From the NCBI RefSeq assembly GCF_900168005.1, contig NZ_FUYP01000003.1, positions 1 to 64,000 on the forward strand: DNA of 64,000 bases. Direction: 5' to 3'. The stretch is from Sphingopyxis flava (GTDB lineage: Bacteria > Pseudomonadota > Alphaproteobacteria > Sphingomonadales > Sphingomonadaceae). The notes under the pieces were generated by a model. That model worked only from the letters and a program-made list of their open reading frames with translations, was not told the DNA's origin and did no database searches. Position numbers and translations under genes: made by a program. The first letter of the stretch is position 1; every line of letters starts with the position of its first letter. Of this stretch, positions 16,373 through 25,386 are shown piece after piece.

Positions 16373-18052
16373 ATGGCCGCCCAATATAGTTTCGTCATGA
16401 AGGGTCTGAGCAAGACCTATCCCGGCGCGCAGAAGCCGACCTTGAACAATATCAATCTGCAATTCTATCCCGACGCCAAGATCGGCATCGTTGGCCCGAA
16501 CGGTACCGGCAAGTCGACATTGATGAAGGTCATGGCCGGCATCGACAAGGATTTCACCGGCGAAGCCTGGCCGGGCGAGGGGATTAGCGTTGGCTATCTG
16601 GCGCAGGAGCCGCAGCTAGACCCTGCAAAGACGGTAAAGGAGAATGTCATGGACGGCGTTCGCTCCGTCGCTGACATGCTCGACCGCTTCAACGAGATCA
16701 GCGCGCTGATGGCCGACCCGCCGGAGGACGCCGATTTCGATGCGCTGATGACCGAAATGGGGGAGCTTCAGGAGAAGATCGACGCGGTCGACGGTTGGAC
16801 GCTCGACAACCAGCTTGAAATTGCGATGGAAGCGCTGCGTTGCCCCCCGGGCGACTGGAGCGTGGAGAATTTGTCGGGAGGCGAGCGCCGCCGCATCGCG
16901 CTCACCCGCCTTCTGCTAGAGAAGCCGTCGATCCTGCTGCTCGATGAACCGACCAACCACCTCGACGCTGAAAGCGTCGCGTGGCTCGAAAAGCATCTCG
17001 TCGATTATCCGGGCAATGTCATCCTGGTCACCCACGACCGCTATTTTCTCGACAATGTCGTAAACTGGATCCTCGAGCTCGATCGCGGCCGCTATTTTGT
17101 CTACGAGGGCAATTATTCGACCTATCTTGAGAAGAAGGGCAAGCGTCTCGAGCAGGAAGCGCGCGAGGATGCCGGGCGTCAGAAGGCGATCAAGGACGAG
17201 CTTGAATGGATCCGGCAGTCGCCAAAGGCCCGCCAAGCCAAGTCGAAGGCGCGTATCAAATCCTTCGACCAGCTTGTCGAGGCGCAGGAAAACCGCGCTC
17301 CCGGCAAGGCGCAGATTGTCATTCAGGTCCCCGAGCGCCTGGGCGGCAAGGTCATCGAAGTCAACAATATCTCCAAGGCCTATGGTGACAAGCTCTTGTT
17401 CGAGAATCTTTCCTTCACCTTGCCGCCGGGCGGTATCGTCGGCGTTATCGGGCCGAACGGTGCGGGCAAGTCGACATTGTTCAAGCTCATCACGGGGCAG
17501 GAGGAGCCCGACAGCGGCACGATCAGCATCGGTGACACCGTCCGCCTCGGCTATGTCGACCAGAGCCGCGATGCCCTCGACCCCAACAAGAATGTCTGGG
17601 AGGAAATTTCGGGCGGTCACGACATGATGACGATCGGCAAACATGAGATGCAGACCCGCGCCTATGTCGGGGCCTTCAACTTCAAAGGCACCGACCAGCA
17701 GAAGAAGGTCGGCCAGCTGTCGGGGGGCGAACGCAACCGTGTCCATATGGCCAAGATGCTGAAGGCGGGAGGCAACGTCCTCTTGCTCGACGAGCCGACC
17801 AACGACCTCGATACCGAAACGCTTGCCGCGCTTGAGGAGGCGCTCGAGAATTTTGCAGGCTGTGCGGTGGTCATCAGCCACGACCGCTTCTTCCTCGACC
17901 GCCTCGCGACGCACATCCTCGCCTTTGAGGGCGACAGCCACGTCGAGTGGTTCGAGGGCAATTTCGAATCCTATGAAGAGGACAAGATCCGCCGTCTCGG
18001 CGAGGGAGCGACCCGCCCGCACGCGACGACCTACAAGAAGCTGTCGCGCTGA
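16373..18052 (+). CDS. ettA: energy-dependent translational throttle protein (ABC-F)
   Basis: A 559-aa soluble protein with two ABC ATPase domains and no membrane helices. Walker A motifs are GPNGTGKST (residues ~43-51) and GPNGAGKST (~361-369); signatures are LSGGERRR and LSGGERNR; both Walker B motifs read LLLDEPTN. The Lys/Arg-rich interdomain linker (EKKGKRLEQEAREDAG to SKARIKSFDQ) fits the P-site tRNA interaction motif. EttA binds the ribosomal E site and gates the first elongation cycle according to the ATP/ADP ratio. Length equals the family standard. A short gap separates it from the following thioesterase. Confidence 0.97.
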   Translation: MAAQYSFVMKGLSKTYPGAQKPTLNNINLQFYPDAKIGIVGPNGTGKSTLMKVMAGIDKDFTGEAWPGEGISVGYLAQEPQLDPAKTVKENVMDGVRSVADMLDRFNEISALMADPPEDADFDALMTEMGELQEKIDAVDGWTLDNQLEIAMEALRCPPGDWSVENLSGGERRRIALTRLLLEKPSILLLDEPTNHLDAESVAWLEKHLVDYPGNVILVTHDRYFLDNVVNWILELDRGRYFVYEGNYSTYLEKKGKRLEQEAREDAGRQKAIKDELEWIRQSPKARQAKSKARIKSFDQLVEAQENRAPGKAQIVIQVPERLGGKVIEVNNISKAYGDKLLFENLSFTLPPGGIVGVIGPNGAGKSTLFKLITGQEEPDSGTISIGDTVRLGYVDQSRDALDPNKNVWEEISGGHDMMTIGKHEMQTRAYVGAFNFKGTDQQKKVGQLSGGERNRVHMAKMLKAGGNVLLLDEPTNDLDTETLAALEEALENFAGCAVVISHDRFFLDRLATHILAFEGDSHVEWFEGNFESYEEDKIRRLGEGATRPHATTYKKLSR

Positions 18053-18057
18053 CCCTT

Positions 18058-18504
18058 ATGGCGGAGGAGGTGGCTCCGATTTCGTCGAACGCGATCCGCA
18101 TGGACGCGGATGCGCTCAACGACTTCATGAAATCGGCCTTCCCGCACGCCGAACCGGGTTCGCGCGGCTATGTCGTCTCGGCCGCCCCGGGCCATGTGCG
18201 GGCGCGGATGGACCCGAACGAGAGGGCGCTGCGTCCCGGCGGCCTCATCTCGGGTCCGGTTCAGATGGGCTTTGCCGACATGGCGGCTTACGCGCTCGTT
18301 CTTTCGCATATCGGGCCGGTCGCCATGGCGGTGACGAGCGCGCTCAACTATCAGTTCCTGCGGCCGTGCCGCCCGGGGCCGCTTTTCGCCGATGCGCATA
18401 TGCTGCGTCTCGGTAAGCGGCTCGCGGTCATGGATATCCGCATCTTTACCGACGATGCCGAAAGGCCCGTCGGCCAGGCCAATGTCACATACGCGATCCC
18501 GTGA
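18058..18504 (+). CDS. PaaI-type hotdog thioesterase
   Basis: A 148-aa hotdog-fold protein. The central motif LRPGGLISGPVQMGFADMAAYALV aligns with the PaaI/YigI thioesterase helix (GG-ISG-...-AD-AAY), where Asp is near the CoA thioester site. These cytosolic enzymes hydrolyse acyl-CoA thioesters; the substrate is unknown here. It follows ettA by 5 bases in the same direction and is probably co-transcribed. The ATG at 18058 comes right after the ettA stop. Confidence 0.85.
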   Translation: MAEEVAPISSNAIRMDADALNDFMKSAFPHAEPGSRGYVVSAAPGHVRARMDPNERALRPGGLISGPVQMGFADMAAYALVLSHIGPVAMAVTSALNYQFLRPCRPGPLFADAHMLRLGKRLAVMDIRIFTDDAERPVGQANVTYAIP

Positions 18505-18514
18505 CCAGTGGCGG

Positions 18515-19225
18515 TTATCGCACCCGCTTCACGCGCATTGGCCCGCCGTCGGGACGTTCGGTGATGAAATTGGGAATGTCGGCAATCATGTCGGACAAGC
18601 GGGCATAGCCATAGTTACGTACGTCGAAGCTTGAGCGGTTGCCCGCAATCTGCCCGACCTCGCTCAGCGGCGCAAAGCCTTGCCCGTCGCGCTTTGCCGC
18701 CTTCCATGCATTGCCAAGCAGTTCGACCACGTCGGGATCGATGTCCTTCTTCAGGGCCGCCTTCGTCGCCGCGCCCGCGGGCTGGCGCTCCGCGTCAATC
18801 AGCACATCGACGTCGATGAAGCGCGTGCATGCGCCTTGAAAACCTTCGGGCGTCTTGGCGCTTCCAAAGCCGTAGACCGGAATGCCGTCCTGTCGGACTC
18901 GCATCGCCAGCGGCATGAAGTCGCTGTCGCTCGACATGATGCCAAGTCCGTCGAGGCGCCCGCGATAGAGGAGGTCCATCGCATCGATCGTGAGCTTCAT
19001 GTCGGTGGCGTTCTTGCCCTTGGTAAGATCAAATTGCTGCTGCGGCTCGATACCGAAGCGATGAAGCTGGTCGACCCATCCTTTCAGCCCCGGTTTGCGC
19101 CAATTGCCATAGGCGCGGCGGATATTGACCGTGCCGAGCTCAGCGAGCGCGGTCAGCACGGGATCGAGCCCGGCCGGGCGTGCATTGTCGGCGTCGATCA
19201 GCAGCGCAACATTGCCCTCAACCAT
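18515..19225 (-). CDS. NYN domain protein with C-terminal OST-HTH (LabA-like)
   Basis: A 236-aa protein. Residues 1-150 are a NYN (PIN-like) nuclease domain with the expected acidic residues in LLIDADN, KNATDMKLTIDAMDL and IMSSDSDFMPLA. Residues ~165-236 fit a LOTUS/OST-HTH domain (ELLGNAWKAAKRDGQGFAPL through ARLSDMIADIPNF), a fold that binds RNA. Such proteins are thought to cut or bind structured RNA. Its ATG lies inside the end of putP, overlapping by 8 bases, so both genes are probably on one transcript. The RNA target is unknown. Confidence 0.88.
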   Translation of the reverse strand: MVEGNVALLIDADNARPAGLDPVLTALAELGTVNIRRAYGNWRKPGLKGWVDQLHRFGIEPQQQFDLTKGKNATDMKLTIDAMDLLYRGRLDGLGIMSSDSDFMPLAMRVRQDGIPVYGFGSAKTPEGFQGACTRFIDVDVLIDAERQPAGAATKAALKKDIDPDVVELLGNAWKAAKRDGQGFAPLSEVGQIAGNRSSFDVRNYGYARLSDMIADIPNFITERPDGGPMRVKRVR

Positions 19226-20660
19226 GTGCCCTCGTCTCCGCTTGCGGGGGCTTTGTCACCAGGCTGACGACCAGAATGGCGAGCGCTGCTGCGATGAAGC
19301 CGGGAAGCAGTTCGTAGAGGCTACTATCCCAGCCGAATTGAATCCAGATCATCACTACGGCCGCCCCGGTGATCATCCCCGCGAGCGCGCCGGCGAGCGT
19401 CATTCGCCGCCACGTCAGCGCGAACAGGATCAGCGGACCGAAGGCGGCTCCGAAGCCCGCCCAGGCGTGGCTGACGAGCTTGAGGACACTCCCCTCGGGG
19501 TCCTGAGCGAGCAGCATCGCAATGGCCGCCACGCCCACGACCGACAGGCGGCCGACCGTGACGATCTCTCCCTCGCTCGCCGCGCGGTGAATGAAGAGGC
19601 GGTAGAAGTCCTCGGTCAGTGACGAGCCGGTGACGAGAAGCTGCGCCGAAATCGTGCTCATGACCGCGGCGAGGATGGCGGAGAGCAGGAAGCCGAAGAT
19701 GAGCGGGTGAAACAATGTTTCGCCGAGCAGGATGAAAATCGTCTCGGGGTCGGCGACCGCGATGCCGTTGCTCTCGGCAAAGGCGCGGCCGACAAGCCCG
19801 ACCGCGATCGCGCCGAGGAGCGAAATTCCCATCCAGCTCATCCCGATGCGCCGCGCGGTGGGTATATCCTTCACCGACCGGATCGCCATGAAGCGCACGA
19901 TGATGTGCGGCTGGCCGAAATAGCCAAGCCCCCAGGCGGCGGCCGAGACAATGGCGAGTGCCGTGGTGCCGCCCAAAAGGCTCGTCATGCCGGGGTCGAT
20001 CGCGTCAAGTGTCGCGCGAACACTGCTTGTCTCGGGCAATCCGAGAACCGCTGCGGCTGGCACCACGATCAGCGCGACCATCATGATGCAGCCTTGCACA
20101 AAATCGGTAAGGCTGACGGCGAGGAAACCGCCAAGGACAACATAGGCAACAACGACCGTCGCCGTGATCCAAAGCCCGGCCTGATAATCGAAGCCGAAAG
20201 CGGTCTGAAACAACTTCCCCCCCGCCACGAGGCCCGAGGCGCTGTAGATGGCGAAGAAGATGACGATGACGAGGCTGGCGACGAGGCGCAGCCGGTGGCT
20301 CTGGTCCTCAAAACGATTACCAAGATATTCGGGGATCGTCAGCGCGTTGCCGTAGCTTTCGGTTTGCGCACGCAGCCGCGGCGCGACGACCAGCCAGTTG
20401 GCCCAGGCGCCTATGAACAGCCCGATCGCGATCCAGCTTTCAACGAGCCCCGAGGCATAGAGGGCGCCCGGAAGCCCAAGCATCAGCCAGCCGGACATGT
20501 CCGATGCACCCGCGGCCAACGCGGTCACGGCAGGACCGAGGCTGCGTCCGCTCAGAAGATATTCGCTGCTGTCAGAAGTCGACTTGCGCCAGGCGTAGAC
20601 GCCGATGGCCAGCATCAGGGCGAAATAAGCGCCAATGGCAAAAAGGGTCGCGTTGTTCAT
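19218..20660 (-). CDS. putP: sodium/proline symporter
   Basis: A 480-aa membrane protein with 12-13 helices of the sodium:solute symporter family. The PutP helix-2 motif AGASDMSGWLMLGLPGA (residues ~51-67) holds the Asp, Ser, Trp and Gly used for sodium and proline binding. It starts MNNATLFAIGAYFALMLAIG. It imports proline with sodium for use as nutrient or osmoprotectant. The last eight bases overlap the start of the NYN gene. No putA is present in the window. Confidence 0.92.
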   Translation of the reverse strand: MNNATLFAIGAYFALMLAIGVYAWRKSTSDSSEYLLSGRSLGPAVTALAAGASDMSGWLMLGLPGALYASGLVESWIAIGLFIGAWANWLVVAPRLRAQTESYGNALTIPEYLGNRFEDQSHRLRLVASLVIVIFFAIYSASGLVAGGKLFQTAFGFDYQAGLWITATVVVAYVVLGGFLAVSLTDFVQGCIMMVALIVVPAAAVLGLPETSSVRATLDAIDPGMTSLLGGTTALAIVSAAAWGLGYFGQPHIIVRFMAIRSVKDIPTARRIGMSWMGISLLGAIAVGLVGRAFAESNGIAVADPETIFILLGETLFHPLIFGFLLSAILAAVMSTISAQLLVTGSSLTEDFYRLFIHRAASEGEIVTVGRLSVVGVAAIAMLLAQDPEGSVLKLVSHAWAGFGAAFGPLILFALTWRRMTLAGALAGMITGAAVVMIWIQFGWDSSLYELLPGFIAAALAILVVSLVTKPPQAETRAHG

Positions 20661-20710
20661 GGCCGCCGGGTGTAGCGGCTTTCAGCGCAAGGGGAAGATC
20701 GAATGGATGA

Positions 20711-21349
20711 TCAGGCGGGCGCGAACTCGCCTGTCGCCTCGTCGAGGAGGTGAAGAACCCCTTCGTTAATCGCAAAAAAGGCGCCGCGCAGCGTCAGCCT
20801 CCCGCGCTTTTCGCGTTCCTGAATGCAAGGGAAGGTACGCAAATTCGCGAGGCTGACCTTGACGCCCGCCAGTTCCATTGCGCGCCCGGCCTCGCGATTG
20901 GCGTAGTCGGGAAACCGGGCACGCACTTCTGCGCTGGCCTCGTCGAGCACGGCGATCCAGTCGGCGATAAAGCCACCGCGGCCGGGCTCGGCGCCCTCCA
21001 TCGTGCGGTGGAGCGCCGCGTGGCATCCGCCGCACATGCCGTGGCCCATCACGACAATTTCCTCGACGTTGAGAAACTGCACGGCGAATTCGAGCGCGGC
21101 CGAAACACCATGACGACCGGGGCTCGTCTCGAACGGAGGAACCAGCGCGGCGACATTGCGCACGACGAAGATTTCGCCGGGATTGGTATCGAATATGTCC
21201 GCGGGCTCGGAGCGGCTGTCGGAACAGGCGATGATCATCACCTTGGGTGACTGGCCTTCCGCAAGCTCCTCCCAGCGCTCGCGCTGCTGCTTCCAGCCGT
21301 TGGCACGGAAACGGGCATAGCCGGCGAGCAGATCATCGAAGTGAGTCAT
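20711..21349 (-). CDS. beta-class carbonic anhydrase
   Basis: A 212-aa protein. Zinc ligands and catalytic dyad are visible: Cys in [10 protein letters not shown], the Asp-Arg pair that follows, and His-x2-Cys in [12 protein letters not shown]. It interconverts CO2 and bicarbonate in the cytoplasm. The gene is divergent from lipA with about 80 bases between starts. The C-terminal region [24 protein letters not shown] matches bacterial beta-CA length and pattern. Confidence 0.93.
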   Translation of the reverse strand: MTHFDDLLAGYARFRANGWKQQRERWEELAEGQSPKVMIIACSDSRSEPADIFDTNPGEIFVVRNVAALVPPFETSPGRHGVSAALEFAVQFLNVEEIVVMGHGMCGGCHAALHRTMEGAEPGRGGFIADWIAVLDEASAEVRARFPDYANREAGRAMELAGVKVSLANLRTFPCIQEREKRGRLTLRGAFFAINEGVLHLLDEATGEFAPA

Positions 21350-21428
21350 GGCGGCGATCTACGCCGATCGTCTCTCTTGCACAATAAGCATGGTTGAGAA
21401 GCAGCGCGCGCTTGCCTATGTGGGCGAG

Positions 21429-22355
21429 ATGAACGCTCCCGCACTCAAGCCGTCCGAACGCGTCCGCAAGCCTGACTGGATCCGCGTCAAGGCGCCGACC
21501 AGCCCTGGCTACGCCGAAACGCGCAAGCTGATGCGCGATCTCAGCCTCAACACGGTATGCGAGGAGGCGGCCTGCCCGAACATCGGTGAATGCTGGACCA
21601 AAAAGCATGCAACGGTGATGATCCTCGGCGACACCTGCACGCGCGCCTGTGCCTTCTGCAACGTCAAGACGGGGATGCCCCGCCCGGTCGACCCGCTCGA
21701 GCCCGAGCATGTGGCGCTTGCGGCAGCGAAGATGGGTCTGACGCATATCGTCATTACCTCGGTCGACCGCGATGACCTGCCCGATGGCGGCGCAAGTCAG
21801 TTCGTCAAGGTCATTCAGGCGCTGCGCCGCGAGACCCCCTCGACCACAATCGAGATTTTGACCCCCGATTTTCGCAACAAGCCCGAAAGCGCGGTGGCAG
21901 CGATCGTCGATGCGCGCCCAGACGTCTACAACCATAATCTTGAAACGGTCCCGCGGCTTTATCCCACGATCCGCCCGGGCGCGCGCTACTACGCGTCGCT
22001 GCGCCTGCTTGAGCAGGTCAAGCGCCGCGATCCCTCGATCTTCACCAAGTCGGGGATCATGCTCGGCCTTGGAGAGGAGCGGATGGAAGTTCATCAGGTG
22101 ATGGATGACATGCGCAGCGCCGACATCGACTTCATGACGATGGGTCAATATCTTCAACCGACGCCGAAGCATGCCAAGGTGATCGATTTCGTCACTCCGC
22201 AGGCATTCGACGCCTATGCGCAGATCGCCCGCGCGAAGGGCTTCCTGCAAGTCGCCTCATCGCCCCTGACCCGTTCGAGCTACCACGCAGGTGACGATTT
22301 CGAGCGGATGCGCGCGGCACGCGAAGCGCAGCTCGCCCGCGCGGCCGCGGGCTGA
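21429..22355 (+). CDS. lipA: lipoyl synthase (radical SAM)
   Basis: A 308-aa enzyme that inserts two sulfur atoms into protein-bound octanoyl groups to form lipoyl cofactor, needed by the PDH E2 encoded later in the window. The auxiliary cluster motif [13 protein letters not shown] and the radical SAM motif CTRACAFCN are both present, as is the C-terminal [11 protein letters not shown] with the serine that contacts the auxiliary cluster. I place the start at the ATG at 21429 ([17 protein letters not shown]), the usual length; an ATG at 21390 would add 13 residues and cannot be excluded. Confidence 0.95.
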   Translation: MNAPALKPSERVRKPDWIRVKAPTSPGYAETRKLMRDLSLNTVCEEAACPNIGECWTKKHATVMILGDTCTRACAFCNVKTGMPRPVDPLEPEHVALAAAKMGLTHIVITSVDRDDLPDGGASQFVKVIQALRRETPSTTIEILTPDFRNKPESAVAAIVDARPDVYNHNLETVPRLYPTIRPGARYYASLRLLEQVKRRDPSIFTKSGIMLGLGEERMEVHQVMDDMRSADIDFMTMGQYLQPTPKHAKVIDFVTPQAFDAYAQIARAKGFLQVASSPLTRSSYHAGDDFERMRAAREAQLARAAAG

Positions 22356-22366
22356 CCGACGAAGCC

Positions 22367-22807
22367 GTGCCCCGGCACCACGAGACCCGCGAGCTGCCCT
22401 ACAGCGCCGAGCAGATGTTCGCCCTGGTAACCGATATCGCGCGCTATCCCGAATTTCTGCCGTGGGTCGTGGCCCTGCGGGTGCGAAGTGACAATGAGAT
22501 CGAAGCGGTCGCCGACATGATTGTGGGCTTCAAGGGATTGCGTGAAAGTTTTTCGTGCCGGGTCGAAAAGCGCCGCCCTAGCCATGTCGCGGTTCATTAT
22601 ATCGACGGGCCGATGCGCCACCTCGACAATGAATGGCATTTCACGCCGCTGGATGGAGGCGGCTGCCGCGTCGATTTCATGGTCGATTTCTCGTTCCGCA
22701 ACCGGTTGTTCGAAACTCTCGCGGGGCAGATGTTCGACAAGGCGCTACGGCGGATGATCGCGGCGTTCGAGGAGCGCGCGGCCGCGCTTTACGGGGTCGC
22801 GGCCTGA
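22367..22807 (+). CDS. RatA/COQ10-like START domain protein
   Basis: A 146-aa SRPBCC/START-fold protein (YSAEQMFALVTDIARYPEFLPW near the N-terminus, FRNRLFETLAGQMFDKALRRMI at the end). Members bind ubiquinone (COQ10-like) or are annotated as RatA toxins; in alphaproteobacteria it commonly follows lipA. The likely job is lipid or quinone handling rather than toxicity, but that is inference. Start is GTG at 22367, 11 bases after lipA, so the two form an operon. Confidence 0.85.
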   Translation: MPRHHETRELPYSAEQMFALVTDIARYPEFLPWVVALRVRSDNEIEAVADMIVGFKGLRESFSCRVEKRRPSHVAVHYIDGPMRHLDNEWHFTPLDGGGCRVDFMVDFSFRNRLFETLAGQMFDKALRRMIAAFEERAAALYGVAA

Positions 22808-22838
22808 TATTCGCGCGGACAGGTCGCCAGCTGGAGGG

Positions 22839-23606
22839 TCAATCGAGGAGCGCCACCGCGCGGATCCATCCCGCGCTTGCACGCTCGATCTTCACGGGAA
22901 AGCAGCTCAGCGTCCAGCCCGTCGGGGGTAGGGCCGCAAGATTGGTCAGTTTTTCGATCTGATAATAGGGCTTGATCCGGCCGGCCTTGTGTCCCTCCCA
23001 GATAATCGAGGGATCGCGTGTTTCCTTCCACCGCTTTGCCGTATGACTGAACGGGGCGTCCCAGCTCCAGGCGTCCGTGCCGACCACTTTGACGCCGCGC
23101 TCGGTCAGATAAAGCGTCGCCTCGGCGCCCATGCCGCAGCCCTGGTCGGTGAAATTGTCGGAGCCGTAGACCGCGCCCGACTGGACGAGGACGATGTCGA
23201 GCGGCTCGAGCCTGTGTCCGATGCGCGCGAGCTCGGTCTCGACCTCAGTTCCGCTCACGACATGGCCTGGCGGACGGTCGGAGAAGTCGAGCTTCACACC
23301 CGGGCGGAAGAAGAGGTCGAGCGGGGCTTCATCGATGCTGGGCGCTGCGCTCGCGCCGCTGTCGGTGGTCGAATGAAAATGCCACGGCGCGTCCATATGC
23401 GTGCCGTTGTGCGTCGAGAGAGTAAGGCTCTCAACCGCCCAGCCTTCGCCGTCGGGAAGGTCCTCGCGGGTCAGGCCGGGAAAGAACATCGCGATCTGTT
23501 CCCACGTATTTTCGTGGGTGATATATGTGATTTGTGGCCGCATCACGGGCGGATCGGACACCACATTGTTGGTAATCGGGATGGAGAGATCGATAAAGCG
23601 GGTCAT
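22839..23606 (-). CDS. cyclase family protein (kynurenine formamidase-like metal hydrolase)
   Basis: A 255-aa protein with the family's metal motif HNGTHMDAPWH (residues ~66-76) and a further ligand region TWSWDAPFSH-like at about residue 185. The cyclase/KynB family hydrolyses formamides or cyclic amides using Mn or Zn. The substrate is not given by sequence or neighbours: no other tryptophan degradation gene is near. It starts MTRFIDLSIPITNN, the typical beginning of the family. Convergent to the ratA-like gene, with 31 bases between. Confidence 0.82.
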   Translation of the reverse strand: MTRFIDLSIPITNNVVSDPPVMRPQITYITHENTWEQIAMFFPGLTREDLPDGEGWAVESLTLSTHNGTHMDAPWHFHSTTDSGASAAPSIDEAPLDLFFRPGVKLDFSDRPPGHVVSGTEVETELARIGHRLEPLDIVLVQSGAVYGSDNFTDQGCGMGAEATLYLTERGVKVVGTDAWSWDAPFSHTAKRWKETRDPSIIWEGHKAGRIKPYYQIEKLTNLAALPPTGWTLSCFPVKIERASAGWIRAVALLD

Positions 23607-23731
23607 GGCCGGCGATGCTGCCTTTGCGTCGTCGCTTGTGCAAGCATGAAGAGCGGTTATGACGAGCGCCGCAAATCAGCCCATGGGTCAGGGTTTGCTC
23701 AGAGCAAAAGGAAATTGGGGGAAAGGCACGA

Positions 23732-25339
23732 ATGAGCAATGCCGCGACCTATCAGCCGACCGCGAAGGATATCCGCATGGTCATCGCCGCTTCGTCGGCG
23801 GGGACGATCTTCGAATGGTATGACTTCTTCATCTACGGCACGCTCGCGGCGATCATCGGCAAGGCGTTTTTTCCCAGCGACAACGCGACGCTGGAGGTGT
23901 TGCTCGTCTGGGCCGGATTTGCGGTCGGGTTCGGCTTCCGGCCGCTCGGAGCAGTCCTTTTCGGCTTTCTCGGCGACCGCTTGGGGCGCAAATACACCTT
24001 TCTTGTCACGGTCACGCTGATGGGCATTGCGACCGCGGGCGTCGGCATGATACCTTCTGCGGTGACGATCGGCATTGCAGCGCCAATCATCGTTATTGGG
24101 CTTCGTATTCTGCAGGGGCTCGCGCTCGGCGGCGAATATGGCGGTGCGGCCATATATGTCGCTGAGCATTCGCCGCCGGAAAAGCGCGGCTATTTTACGA
24201 GCTTCATCCAAGCGAGCGTCGTCGGCGGTTTCGTCCTCAGCCTGATCGTTGTTCTGTCCTGCAAGGCGGCGATGTCCGATGATCTATGGAACGCCTGGGG
24301 ATGGCGCGTGCCCTTCCTATTGTCGCTCTTGCTGCTCGCCATTTCCTTGTGGATGCGATTGAAGCTGTCCGAAAGTCCGGTCTTCCAAGCGATGAAGGCG
24401 GAAGGTGAGATTGCGCGCAATCCGCTCAAGGAAAGCTTCACCTATCCGGGCAATGGCCGCCGCATCTTTGTCGCGATGATCGGGATTGCGGCGGGGTTGA
24501 CGGTGATTTGGTACACGGCGATGTTTTCCGGCCTCTCATTCCTCAAGGGGCCGATGAAGGTGGACGACACGGCTGCGGAAATCATCGTCGGCGCGGCGGC
24601 AGCGCTCGGCATGGCCTTCTTCGTGATCGCCGGGCGTCTTTCGGATCGCGTCGGGCGCAAGAAGCCGATAGTCTGGGGCTATGCCGCCACGCTCGCTTTG
24701 CTGTTTCCGCTTTTCTGGTGGATGGGTAGCGTGGCCAATCCCGGCCTCGAGGCCGCAGCCGCGCGTGCACCTGTCGTCGTCACGGGGTCGAAATGCAGCT
24801 TTGATCCCTTCGCCAAACAGCAGGCTACCGCTTGCGGCAAGACACTTGGCGAGCTCACCAGATTGGGCGTGCCGTACAAGGTGGCATCGAGCGGTGGCGG
24901 CGTTGATAGCGTCGAGATTCATATCGGCGGCCGCAGCGTCGCAAGCGAGGATCCTGCGCTGCTCCAGCCCGCCCTTGAGGCGATGGGGTACAGTTTTGAA
25001 AAGCAGATCCCCCGTCCATTGGGCGTTGCGGTCATTCTTCTTGCGCTGCTGGGGCTGAGCGCGCTTTCCGGCTTCACCTATGGCCCGGTCGCCGCGCTGC
25101 TATCGGAAATGTTCCCGCCGCATGTCCGCTATTCGTCGCTGTCGATTCCTTATCATCTTGGTACCGGCTATTTTGGCGGCTTTCTTCCGCTTATCGCGAG
25201 CTACATCGTTGCGAAGACAGGCAATGCCTATGCGGGCCTCTGGTATACTTGGACGGTGGTGCTCGCTGCATTCCTCGTCACCGTCTTCATGCTCAAGGAA
25301 CCGGTCGAGGGACAGTGGGACAAGAGGCCCGCCGCCTGA
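23732..25339 (+). CDS. MFS transporter, metabolite:H+ symporter (MHS/ProP-like)
   Basis: A 535-aa 12-helix transporter. The N-terminus GTIFEWYDFFIYG and the loop motif GDRLGRKYTFLVTV (helix 2-3) are typical of the MHS branch (ProP, ShiA, KgtP). A second copy of the loop motif is GRLSDRVGRKKPI. A soluble insert of about 90 residues (residues ~345-435, containing two Cys) lies between helices 9 and 10 and makes it longer than E. coli ProP (500 aa). Substrate unknown, probably an organic acid or osmolyte. Ribosome site GGGGAAAGG precedes the ATG. Confidence 0.88.
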   Translation: MSNAATYQPTAKDIRMVIAASSAGTIFEWYDFFIYGTLAAIIGKAFFPSDNATLEVLLVWAGFAVGFGFRPLGAVLFGFLGDRLGRKYTFLVTVTLMGIATAGVGMIPSAVTIGIAAPIIVIGLRILQGLALGGEYGGAAIYVAEHSPPEKRGYFTSFIQASVVGGFVLSLIVVLSCKAAMSDDLWNAWGWRVPFLLSLLLLAISLWMRLKLSESPVFQAMKAEGEIARNPLKESFTYPGNGRRIFVAMIGIAAGLTVIWYTAMFSGLSFLKGPMKVDDTAAEIIVGAAAALGMAFFVIAGRLSDRVGRKKPIVWGYAATLALLFPLFWWMGSVANPGLEAAAARAPVVVTGSKCSFDPFAKQQATACGKTLGELTRLGVPYKVASSGGGVDSVEIHIGGRSVASEDPALLQPALEAMGYSFEKQIPRPLGVAVILLALLGLSALSGFTYGPVAALLSEMFPPHVRYSSLSIPYHLGTGYFGGFLPLIASYIVAKTGNAYAGLWYTWTVVLAAFLVTVFMLKEPVEGQWDKRPAA

Positions 25340-25386
25340 CGCGCGGGCATTGGCCTTGCTATCGTTCGCGGCTAGGGCAGGGAGAA

